From the IMG/VR virus record IMGVR_UViG_3300025293_000007, positions 1 through 45,374 of that record: a stretch of 45,374 nt of DNA; one strand, written 5' to 3'. The notes under the pieces are model-generated. The model made no database searches. It saw only the letters and a program-made list of their open reading frames with translations, and was not told where the DNA came from. The position numbers were made by a program, and so were the translations under genes. Of this stretch, positions 39,101-45,374 are shown one piece after another; the stretch's first letter is position 1; each line of letters starts with the position of its first letter. Source of the DNA: a virus.

Positions 39101-41297
39101 TCCTCTTACTACTAAACCTGTTCAGTTGAATGACACGGGCCATTAGCATTTCTTTTTGCCCACGGCTCATGGTTCCCAATGATTTTGAACCAGCAACGGA
39201 TTCTGCAAAATACTGGAACTCTGGACTTCTATAATCTACTTCTATATTTTTTTCATTAAAGACTTTGTCAAAAGCTTTCTTGCTTACATCAATTCTACCG
39301 TCTTTCCTAGCAAGTGGAACTTTGCGAGCTTCCCTGATTTCTTCTATCTTATCTTTAATCCTTACCTGATAAGTCTCAGGTTGTGTCTCGGTTCTATAGC
39401 CTGCTTCAACATCAACTCTTTGCCCTTGTAATACGATAGCCGCCTTCTCAGACATCAGGCTATTGAAATCAGGGGCAGATAATATTTTTCTAGCTTCCTG
39501 AATCGTATAAAAACTCTTTACAGGAACTCCCAACTTTTTTGCCTTGGCCCAAAGCTGACCAAGAACACTTGAATTATCTACTCCCTTGATATCATATATA
39601 GATTGAGTCTGTCCGAGACGATATTTTCTCGCCTGAACTTTTGCGTCATAGACTCTCTTGGCTACATTGTCTGCTACCTTTTTTGAAACCCTGCTTTGCT
39701 GCAATATATCGGAAATTTCTTTTTCACTTTGAATCCTGAATAAGTCACTTTCTGCAGCAGCATCACCAAGAGGCAAAACTGCTTGTCCGAATTGCCCCCA
39801 AAATTGCTCATCACGGGCAAGTTTTTCTACTGACTGATCTTCTTTTTGTTTTTGCCTGCGTACACTGTAATCAGAATCATAATTCGCTACCGCTTTGGCA
39901 TCGATTAAGTTCCCAGTAGGATCATAAACAATTTCACCTATCCTGAATGCATTGCCATTTCCATACAATCCATTTATGGAGAGTGACTGTTTAACAGAAG
40001 AATCAATAAAATCTTCCCGTAACTGTTTTGTTGCATCTAATGCAGCATTAGCCGTCTCTTCAATATCAGGAAAAGTACCGATATTCTTTCCAGTAACAGA
40101 ACCTATTACTGAAAATGTACCGTCTGGATTCTGTATGGGTTCAAATTCTTCAAGCACAGGAACAGGCTCTATACCCACAGTAGTTTCTTGGGCAGTCGTC
40201 AGCGGAAGCTCAAGTTGAGGGTCCCTTTCTGGCTGAAGTTCTGGACTTATAGAGGGCGCACCAGCAGCCTCTGCTTCCCTAGTCCTCGCTGCTCTGGTCT
40301 TGAATCTTGCCTCTGTTTTCTTTCTTAGTTCCGCTTCCCTTTCTCTTTCATATGCATTACCCAAAGATTTCCTTCCAGCAACACCCCTGAATATCAGGTC
40401 AGCTATCGCACCAGTTGCACCACCAACAGTAAAGTCATCCAGAAAACTTTCACCAATCGGTATCTTGTCGCTATAAATTCCAGTTGCTACTACATCCTGT
40501 GCTATCCCTGCCAATGATTCCTGTAGAGCTTCTGCCGTACCTGTTGTTGCTGCCTGCCTTAACCTTTGCGGAATCTTTAATAAAGGACCAGCCGCTTTGG
40601 GCATACGCTTGAACATACTGAATAGAGGGAAAACCTCCGTTGCACCTATTCCACCGCCCAAAACTTCAGACACGATTTCCTTGAATGGCGAAACCTCTTC
40701 ATCCATCTCCCTAGCCAAGGCTATATTTCTACCCTGTTCCGAGATACCGACAGGAACCGCCAGACTCATCGCGGCAAGAGAAGGCTTCATGTAAAGAGAC
40801 CTTCTCATTTTCTCATATTGTGGAAGGGTTATTTTATTTGCCCTGAGAGCCTGCTGCGCCCTTGATAGCTTACCAGCAACACCCAAAGCCTTTGCCGTAG
40901 CTGTGGCGGGTATCGCGAAAGCAGCAAAAGAACCAAGACCCGCTCCAAGCTTGGCAGAGAAAGCATCTTCGTATCCTTGGTCTACCCCAACAGCACTCTC
41001 ATTTAATTTCTTTTGCAAATCACGAAAGTATCTGGAAGCACCACTCTCATTGCCGACAGAAAGAAGATTTGATACTCCTTCCCCAGCAGAAATAAATGCA
41101 CCAGCCAGACCCCTAGGTACACCCTTGACCAATTCTTCCAGATGCCCACCGAAAGTAGTCTGGACTTCCTCCCTGTGCTGCTGGTAATAATCAGGGTAAA
41201 GGTCGCTTAACCTGTTTTGAATACCAATTAACTCTTCCCGACTTGCGTTGTCGGGAACGGTTAAAATTCTTCCGTCAGGTAATCTGTACTGTGCCAT
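33096..41297 (-). CDS. Giant internal virion protein, multidomain (polyvalent type)
   Basis: 2733 residues from ATG 41297 (no clear ribosome site). N-terminus LPDGRILTVPDNASREE, with hydrophobic Ala/Gly-rich segments near 110-260. Metallopeptidase-like HEVIHALI at about 979. A region near 1270-1370 (FGITSAQTSPEVNF...SPWSVIDRHMLAILG) resembles a DUF7178/HhH glycosylase-like domain. Late region from about 2215 (REMVTRDPAFILVNMMRDTV, NYGADITELERFGVVGG) resembles large polyvalent protein domain 38, followed by hydrophobic helices (GGFLMLMTLLYYAWV, about 2400). Such proteins are packaged and injected with DNA. Domain names are by eye. Confidence 0.8.
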   Translation of the reverse strand: MAQYRLPDGRILTVPDNASREELIGIQNRLSDLYPDYYQQHREEVQTTFGGHLEELVKGVPRGLAGAFISAGEGVSNLLSVGNESGASRYFRDLQKKLNESAVGVDQGYEDAFSAKLGAGLGSFAAFAIPATATAKALGVAGKLSRAQQALRANKITLPQYEKMRRSLYMKPSLAAMSLAVPVGISEQGRNIALAREMDEEVSPFKEIVSEVLGGGIGATEVFPLFSMFKRMPKAAGPLLKIPQRLRQAATTGTAEALQESLAGIAQDVVATGIYSDKIPIGESFLDDFTVGGATGAIADLIFRGVAGRKSLGNAYEREREAELRKKTEARFKTRAARTREAEAAGAPSISPELQPERDPQLELPLTTAQETTVGIEPVPVLEEFEPIQNPDGTFSVIGSVTGKNIGTFPDIEETANAALDATKQLREDFIDSSVKQSLSINGLYGNGNAFRIGEIVYDPTGNLIDAKAVANYDSDYSVRRQKQKEDQSVEKLARDEQFWGQFGQAVLPLGDAAAESDLFRIQSEKEISDILQQSRVSKKVADNVAKRVYDAKVQARKYRLGQTQSIYDIKGVDNSSVLGQLWAKAKKLGVPVKSFYTIQEARKILSAPDFNSLMSEKAAIVLQGQRVDVEAGYRTETQPETYQVRIKDKIEEIREARKVPLARKDGRIDVSKKAFDKVFNEKNIEVDYRSPEFQYFAESVAGSKSLGTMSRGQKEMLMARVIQLNRFSSKRKLPDFRPRPYTAKQLNEFYEASKGEYITTPQIKNFVKNNETGQNLTKKQIALLRQDLINSGRADRAKNNRIRMAEDFDMRQARNAAPLNETTEEFVERLGSSTNLTQEEISNLSRENIDLGERITPESLKRLPPPEGYSNMATYKQFFDEARKRLSDMGLKDIGLKFNNALASSMGLYQVGPNGEIIKNAAKFDSRNDMFFEPRDAITTGEFDAPMRRILISLDNINPEGKKTEEEMRDSIAQVIDHEVIHALIRLDLLTEREYQNLVSEANRVLPKEVTDSITENYADRDGFNAEVRREEKVAELFRLYRSSPDKIAKNPRTIIEKIISFFSNIIESIFGAGFRSPTSIMESIASGEIGRRSRDEVRSLRELRNLEATTGIPVDIARYGRHGLVPQDVLFSGTVEDAVWSLYKRFRGNIPASEMKKLYKEVSPLGKRKHSFRNLADIRKDLVSSVKMGIDRFWYERFGREVPLLVGSANMNEFSKVFGITSAQTSPEVNFKDTLRTMIIARKIDPVKESSKFIRELHNFGVGKSDPARIKSIQKVYETGVFHPEYGQKTATYALEILEAANNSFSPWSVIDRHMLAILGFDGGKMQKGETIEEFTERTGLKKEQPSFTEKEYRIMQAMMSLLATENYTINGEPFNFSFPRQVQASLWGFQKYKKGSPNEGTWDSSVQHAKEEITELNELIKEGLFTKDKPLTGSNFISSPLFTSSLAKDTFSTDQQDSMARAILAHSPAVIFQTKMGVKRGYFPETLDTPVSRETLHNYQTNLLKSIAVGNQIVALREMLIPHQISISNGTRLGDLAPEIILRLPGAPPKLVHGVTALMVDALMLDSATTSMPQPKGKRHTGLQLVKPLNKDFTLEEIENLAASLKGMTRLVAGREVPVDFTISSTERSGIILSDPRAWEDNYSEQDLRDFYSQLQSIAGESGYTLKTYGEDTELIEYEQTDENGEHIDYPIRGDTEILGDRQIEGDRFDLQRTLLNYLYIPAFNTYKKFAEEIGIAVNNNIPALEEGSAMAGQFPLTLKEYDGMSRAAQATRDAPRGWIPHVNPNASKLAIQILYDIQDGKPLDESYGYESPEDIPRFSKGQAATPAKYLEASEAIGGARQAEMPFGYRLLDVADTKEDVDTIFNRIRRGIIDKYTFTEKFVGKAIEVSPEAAAMNLMADSGAIQAIRWVERARGIFAGMIKYGTPTLKSGVTGVEFNTGLLEILVPLFADPNINKEELFKIYSIGIRGERLNSDGILVPLDQKTIDLAKEIEIDYPEVVEVWKNYQIWNNKLIDYAVETGILSNVRTNGELIADIVESRKSIYPEAELKDMENAQLLQIAGELGLETRGTAQIWKDNSDYYPFYRKMTDETIKGPNVGSGLLVGNPLNIALKGSEEAIEPAPMEVIARNSLSILTAGMKNDALRKLSKTFELANMAVKVDAKNAQGIDILPVFENGVRVFYKVADPLMIDAMQSVGMQDLQGVMKILAVPASFLREMVTRDPAFILVNMMRDTVSAYVTSGADFTPVIDTFRNYGADITELERFGVVGGYDYSTDEMDIVKFIKKEMRKQGVGTNGSLSAKDAFMKLWDFMGEQTLYSDASTRLAVYKKVKELTGNEAEAAYQAMEIINFSRRGANPLFRIITASIPFMNARIQGLDVLYRGLLAGKYSAVRKLQHGEKQGDMERDIIFNALTRGGFLMLMTLLYYAWVSDDEQYRNLRREVRDNYWVVPTPWGVSGKIPIPFEVGVLFKVIPERMADLMFGEGGMNELIESYSRQGVSTLKIDPLGFQVLKPFLEALRNKSSFTGTEIVPSYMEEGLEKGYQSRYQTNELARLIGEGMNLSPMKIEYALRGYGGTLGTYLLTLIDVALRQATGRDYIRPRLDQAPILRRFFQTPYGGGLQQQYYELRTISNRFVQTMNSLRDEGRLDELEAYRQNHGGLVRTRGQVLAIDRYLRNWRNRRDRVLHSDASPSEKRTLINQMESDRDVRLANVPELREKADIPVVTLGL

Positions 41298-41300
41298 TTT

Positions 41301-43019
41301 TTACTGGTTAACGAGGTCTATAGGAAGAGGTTGCATTCCTGTTTGTATTCCTTCTGGCATGGTAATTCCGCCCCTACGAGTTATATATAGAACAATATTC
41401 GTCAGCATTCCATTCTGATCATTAAGTTGTCTTAGTAAATAATCAGAATCACCAATACCGCTTTCAATTTGATCCATCGTGTTTCTTATATTATTTTCCA
41501 GAGTATTCGCTATGGTGGTAATGGTTGCATCCTGTTGTGCATCGACCTGCTGTCTAAGAATTTTTAGTCTTGCTGTTGTTTCTGCTATCCTAGCAGCATC
41601 TCCCTCCATCCCTCTTGAGGCTTCTGATATCTTGTATTGACTCTCAAATGCAGCCTGCATACTCGCAAATTCATTTGCATAATCCTGCTGCATCACAGTA
41701 ACCCAATTTACAATACCTTGCTGAGTTCTGTCGAGGTTTGCCATCTCTGACTCGTACTCTTCTTTTGACCGCGTTCTTTTTAAAGTTTCCTGCTGAAGTC
41801 TCAAATTAAAATCTTCAGAAGCCATCTGCCTAGCCAGAGACTGTCCAGCAAGTGCTTCCTGCCTTTGTTCGCGTTTAATCGATGGAATTGCAAGTGCAGC
41901 CTCTCCCATCATTGCGCCAGCTTCACCCATATGTTTGGCAGTCCCAAAAGCTTTAGCCAAAGATGCAAGACCATACGCATTCAATTCGTCCTGTCTCTGC
42001 TGTTCGGTGGGGGCTTCATATACCACAGGTGGTAATGTAGCAGTGTAAAGAGACGGATCAATCTCTGGTGGCTGCCATTTTTCAGGAGAAGTAGTATCAA
42101 GAAATCGCTGCTGCATTTCTGGTGTAAATATAGATTGATATTCAGGGATATTACCTGCAGCCTCTTTTAGGGGCGCTAAGGTAGTGCCAATATTTTCTTG
42201 GGCTGCATCTATAGCAGCCTGTATATCAAACTCAGCAGGGTCTATGGTTTGGTCATCAATCTCAGGGCCTATGGTTTGGTCATCCCTTATGTCGAGATTC
42301 CTAAGCTCTTCCTCGGTTGGAACCGTAAAAACTTCTCCACCCACACCACCTTCAATAGTTCTATACCTTTCTTCCCCGAAAGGCTCCACCTCTTCAATTC
42401 CAAGTTCTCGTGCGACCCTTAGCAGTTCAGCATTCCGAGCTTCTATCTGCGCTTGTTCTGCAGCCTTAATTTGTCCTTTCCTCTTCTGAATGAAAGCATG
42501 GGGAGCAAGATCGTATGGCTCAGACAGTTCAGTCCAAATATCTGGAATAGTAAGAACACCTTCGCCACTAACAGGTTGACGCTCAATAGTCTCAAGTTCA
42601 TTTACTAAAGCCTGATATTTTCCTTCTTCAGTAAGCCTCCTTTGCAGGGTTCCCCAGTCTGGATAACCCAATTCCCCAGAAAGGTAACTTCTATCTGCTT
42701 CAGTAAGCCCTCCAGTCTGGAAACCAGTTCTCTGGGGCATCGGTTGCTGCATCCCGTTAGCCGCTGCCCTCATATCAGCAACCTGCTCAAGACCTTGTCT
42801 GGGCTGGGAAAACTCTGAAAGAAGTTCATCGGTTACAGTAGTATCGGGCTGCTGCCTCTGCTTCTGTGCGGCATACATCTTTTCCATCTGTGTACGCCTC
42901 TGTATTTCACTCACAACCATATATTGCGGAAACCTTGAATTAGGGTCTTGCGCAAGAGCAACTAATTGTTCCTTTGGAACAAACTCTAATTCTTCAGCTA
43001 TTTGTACTAGATTTGCCAT
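41301..43019 (-). CDS. Helical virion-associated protein
   Basis: 572 residues from ATG 43019. N-terminal QIAEELEFVPKEQLVALAQD then QYMVVSEIQRRTQMEK, Gln-rich linkers, an acidic middle with a repeated DDQTI motif, and a long coiled coil in the C-terminal third (NLRLQQETLKRTRSKEEYES, RIAETTARLKILRQQVDAQQ). It lies 3 nt from the giant protein gene and is probably a partner in the internal core or the ejection channel. Role inferred from neighbours. Confidence 0.7.
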   Translation of the reverse strand: MANLVQIAEELEFVPKEQLVALAQDPNSRFPQYMVVSEIQRRTQMEKMYAAQKQRQQPDTTVTDELLSEFSQPRQGLEQVADMRAAANGMQQPMPQRTGFQTGGLTEADRSYLSGELGYPDWGTLQRRLTEEGKYQALVNELETIERQPVSGEGVLTIPDIWTELSEPYDLAPHAFIQKRKGQIKAAEQAQIEARNAELLRVARELGIEEVEPFGEERYRTIEGGVGGEVFTVPTEEELRNLDIRDDQTIGPEIDDQTIDPAEFDIQAAIDAAQENIGTTLAPLKEAAGNIPEYQSIFTPEMQQRFLDTTSPEKWQPPEIDPSLYTATLPPVVYEAPTEQQRQDELNAYGLASLAKAFGTAKHMGEAGAMMGEAALAIPSIKREQRQEALAGQSLARQMASEDFNLRLQQETLKRTRSKEEYESEMANLDRTQQGIVNWVTVMQQDYANEFASMQAAFESQYKISEASRGMEGDAARIAETTARLKILRQQVDAQQDATITTIANTLENNIRNTMDQIESGIGDSDYLLRQLNDQNGMLTNIVLYITRRGGITMPEGIQTGMQPLPIDLVNQ

Positions 43020-43025
43020 GATTGA

Positions 43026-44402
43026 TTACCTTAATCCCCTGTACAAACCCAACCCACCAAGACCCATACTGAGTGATGACTGGAAAAGTCCCGGTTGTTG
43101 CTCGTAAGTACTAATTTGTTCGTCACGCCCAGCTGGAACTCCTCTCAGCAAGGCACTTAATCCAGCAATTCTTTCAGACGGGTATCTCTGTTGCCGCATG
43201 AAGTCCTGATAACCGATATCCATTCCTGCCTGCCTCATCGCTCTGGCCCTTTCACCCTGAGCCTGCATGGCAGCTATTCTGGACTGTACATCCTGCTGCC
43301 TTGCTCCACCAATACCACGGAGAGCATCAGCCGATGCTATACCGTACCGTCCAGAAACGTCATAAGCACGTTGTTTTAATTCTTCTTGGGCCTGTCTTGC
43401 TCCCTCACCCATTCCCCATCCACTCTGTCTTAATTTCTCCTGAGCCTGTCTGGCTTCCTGAGTCATTCCGTATCTACTTTGCCTGAACTTTTCTTGGGCC
43501 TGTCTTGCAGCATTTTCTTGTTCTGCAGCACTCATCCCCATTTTTGCGGCTTCCAAGCGAGCCTGTTCTCCAGTTGTATAAGCCTGCTGCTGGAACTCTT
43601 CCTGTCTTTGTCTGGTTCCTTCGCCAACACCATATCTCTGCAATCCAAATTCAGCACCAGCTAGCTGGGCAGCCCTTTCCCGCTCAAGTTGCTGTTGTGC
43701 CTGAGTAAAAGCGGCCTGACTACCTCTGGTTTGTATTGATCCAAGTTGATTAGCTAGATTCTTCTCTCTCTCTGCCTGAAGGATAGCCTCACGATAACCG
43801 CCCAATCCTCCTGCCTGAATAGCCCTTTCTTCAGCACCAGTTCGTATTTTTTCAGATTCCTTAATAGCTTTCTGTTTTTCTAGGTCAATAACACCTTGCT
43901 GGTACGGATTAACATAGGGAGCAAGATCGTATGGCAAAGGACTGTATCCAGCCCCCATTTCCTGAGGACGATATCCAGACGCTCTCGGATCAGGCTCATA
44001 CCCACCACCAAAAAATTCCTTTCCGGGTGCGCGATAGCCTCCTCTTCCTCGCCTGCCGCCACCACCTCCCATTCTTCCAGCCGTATACTGGGAAGCATAA
44101 TCTGTTGGGGCAGTATATCCAGAAGTCATGGGCGCTCCGACTTGCGAGGCCCTCTGTGCTGCCTGACCATATTCGGCTGGCGTACCCGCCCCAGCATATC
44201 CTCTTGTCATTGCCTGAGCATTCAGTTCATCTGGAGACCAGTATGCAAGACGCTGGCCCTGATAGGGACTGTATGGCTGCAAAGACTCAGCCTCCCCCCT
44301 CTGCATAATCCGATGAAAATACGGCTCTGCATATTCAGGAAGAGTTACCTGAGATATAGTAGATTGAGTAGGTGATGCGCCTGATCCTGAACTACCGCCC
44401 AT
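43026..44402 (-). CDS. Virion protein with Gln/Arg-rich tandem repeats
   Basis: 458 residues from ATG 44402. N-terminal QVTLPEYAEPYFHRIMQRGE and LQPYSPYQGQRLAYWSPDEL, a Gly/Arg-rich stretch (GRMGGGGGRRGRGGYRAPG), then YVNPYQQGVIDLEKQKAIKE. In the last third there are three copies of an about 20-residue helical repeat, ARQAQEKLRQS--GM-EG. This family is common in marine phages near internal virion genes. The repeats could form an extended helical or channel structure. Confidence 0.7.
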   Translation of the reverse strand: MGGSSGSGASPTQSTISQVTLPEYAEPYFHRIMQRGEAESLQPYSPYQGQRLAYWSPDELNAQAMTRGYAGAGTPAEYGQAAQRASQVGAPMTSGYTAPTDYASQYTAGRMGGGGGRRGRGGYRAPGKEFFGGGYEPDPRASGYRPQEMGAGYSPLPYDLAPYVNPYQQGVIDLEKQKAIKESEKIRTGAEERAIQAGGLGGYREAILQAEREKNLANQLGSIQTRGSQAAFTQAQQQLERERAAQLAGAEFGLQRYGVGEGTRQRQEEFQQQAYTTGEQARLEAAKMGMSAAEQENAARQAQEKFRQSRYGMTQEARQAQEKLRQSGWGMGEGARQAQEELKQRAYDVSGRYGIASADALRGIGGARQQDVQSRIAAMQAQGERARAMRQAGMDIGYQDFMRQQRYPSERIAGLSALLRGVPAGRDEQISTYEQQPGLFQSSLSMGLGGLGLYRGLR

Positions 44403-44404
44403 GA

Positions 44405-44884
44405 TTATTCCTCATTAAATTTAATTTCGTAAAACGAAGAAGTTTGTTTCCATCCTTCCTTGTTTTTAATCCAATTCCAAAAACCTTTCCTTCCCACGCC
44501 CTCTATTCCAACACACTGGTTATCTTTAGACCATGAAGTTAATACTTCTAAGCCACGATCAATCCACCTTTCCATATATTTCCCAGCTATGTGATCGATA
44601 TTCAACATCTTTATACCTGACGGGTAATTCATTATTTCCGTAACAAGACACCCAATAATTTTTAAATCAGATTTATTGAAAACAATCCAGATACTATTAT
44701 TATTTTTAAGAAAATTATAATAAATGTCTTTGGTATTTACCCTGCCATTAGAACGCTTGCATGACCTGATTAATATTTTTTCACATTCATCCCAGACCAA
44801 TCCAAGATTTTCTATCAATACCAAAGAGATATCATATTCTTCTTCTTTTGTAGCCCCATTACTGGATAATGCTTGTTCGTTCAT
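44405..44884 (-). CDS. GNAT-like protein of the virion gene cluster
   Basis: 159 residues from ATG 44884. The core NSIWIVFNKSDLKIIGCLVT, IKMLNIDHIAGKYMERWIDR, QCVGIEGVGRKGFWNWIKNK fits the acetyltransferase-like fold found in T7 gp13-type internal virion proteins. The usual acetyl-CoA loop (R/Q-x-x-G-x-G/A) is not clear, so it may be structural rather than catalytic. Neighbours are virion proteins. Confidence 0.65.
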   Translation of the reverse strand: MNEQALSSNGATKEEEYDISLVLIENLGLVWDECEKILIRSCKRSNGRVNTKDIYYNFLKNNNSIWIVFNKSDLKIIGCLVTEIMNYPSGIKMLNIDHIAGKYMERWIDRGLEVLTSWSKDNQCVGIEGVGRKGFWNWIKNKEGWKQTSSFYEIKFNEE

Positions 44885-44887
44885 TTG

Positions 44888-45373
44888 TTACGCCCTGCCC
44901 AACCCCGGTATAATTTTTTGAGCATCTATTTCTGGGGGCTGCACAGCATTACCTGTCCTCTGCTGCCTGACATTATCCATCATGGAATATAAGAGTTTTG
45001 ATCCAGCATCTGAGCTTCCATTTCCTAATCCAGAAACTACATCGGCAGGAACTATGAATTCATCCTGAGATACAGCTATCTTTTCCTTGTTATCACCAAT
45101 GACACCATTGATATCATCTGCCATACCACCCGCTCCAGTTCCAACTATTTGTCCTTGTGTCTGCGATCCGGGTACAACTTCCTGAAGAATCATATCCCGC
45201 AACATGACGAAAGCCTCAGTTCCATACTTACTAATAAATGCACTTAATGCTTCTTCATTATCAGATTCGCCCAATATAAAAAGTCTTACTTCCTGTGTGA
45301 GCGGGTCTTGTAAAATAGTTTCCAGCATTGCCTCTGGAGAAGCTGAAGGCATAGGCATCGGAGGACCCTGCAT
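44888..45373 (-). CDS. Virion protein with VPADVVSGLGNGS motif (5' end probably off window)
   Basis: 161 residues are visible from ATG 45373, but that codon is one base from the window edge, so the gene may begin further right. Motifs GTGAGGMADDINGVIGD, SQDEFIVPADVVSGLGNGSS and DAGSKLLYSMMDNVR mark a well-spread family of marine phage structural proteins encoded at the start of internal virion gene sets. Pro/Met-rich start. Role in the particle not known. Confidence 0.75.
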   Translation of the reverse strand: MQGPPMPMPSASPEAMLETILQDPLTQEVRLFILGESDNEEALSAFISKYGTEAFVMLRDMILQEVVPGSQTQGQIVGTGAGGMADDINGVIGDNKEKIAVSQDEFIVPADVVSGLGNGSSDAGSKLLYSMMDNVRQQRTGNAVQPPEIDAQKIIPGLGRA

Positions 45374-45374
45374 C

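Noticed and set aside
1-45374. Simple circular joining of the two window ends
   Set aside because: Joining base 45374 to base 1 puts the left-edge gene into a frame of the right-edge gene that does not match its protein and soon stops. The window is more likely a slice of a longer genome.
1-45374. tRNA or rRNA genes
   Set aside because: I found no cloverleaf with a TTCGANNC loop and CCA-compatible acceptor, and no rRNA-like sequence. An exhaustive tRNAscan was not possible.

Overview
The window is most of a tailed bacteriophage genome. The gene families suggest an uncultivated marine phage, probably short-tailed (podovirus-like). It carries a large terminase, a portal, a Mu gpT-like major capsid protein, two adaptor-like proteins, a 2733-residue internal virion protein, and many small proteins of kinds typical of marine viromes. 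Bacterial Shine-Dalgarno sequences and a near-consensus sigma70-type promoter (26136-26164) show a bacterial host. I see no integrase, tRNA, RNA polymerase, DNA polymerase or recognisable endolysin in these 45 kb.

Layout. (1) 1-15062, minus strand: late genes. From the terminase small subunit down they are TerS, TerL, portal, a small gene, a GroES-like co-chaperonin, scaffold, a capsid-accessory protein, decoration candidate, major capsid protein (followed by a clear terminator), then structural, adaptor and tail-tip genes. The last is cut by the left edge. (2) 15163-21678, plus strand: a probable early module with long untranslated intervals. It encodes a small protein, a MoxR-type AAA+ ATPase, a DUF3150-like protein, a metallopeptidase-like/VWA protein and three small proteins. 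(3) 21679-22314: gene-free and rich in repeats and hairpins. (4) 22381-26083: small plus-strand genes, then a minus-strand primase-helicase group. (5) 26136-33140, plus strand: promoter, then a replication/recombination operon with a Cas4-like nuclease, a single-strand-annealing protein, an SSB-like protein, two terminator-linked RNAs and a Mom-like DNA-modification protein. (6) 33096-45373, minus strand: the giant internal virion protein and further virion proteins. The first of these is cut by the right edge.

The most striking content is in region 2. The sequence folds into a series of hammerhead self-cleaving ribozymes, one at or near most gene boundaries. Two (18393-18443 and 20040-20090) are textbook type III hammerheads that differ from each other by compensatory base-pair changes. 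Others (15593-15700, 15928-15987, 17214-17317, and a core variant at 20401-20457) occupy the other boundaries. The first lies at the end of a roughly 400-nt structured leader RNA. Its helix III is built from the ribosome binding site of the next gene, so cleavage should free that site. Stable hairpins sit just 5' of two cleavage sites and would become mRNA 3' ends. A recurrent palindrome, TTKACYRGTAAA, appears inside two ribozyme stem-loops and in other intergenic regions. I propose a ribozyme-punctuated early operon driving a MoxR/DUF3150/VWA chaperone-like complex. No cleavage or function has been tested here; the evidence is base pairing and position.
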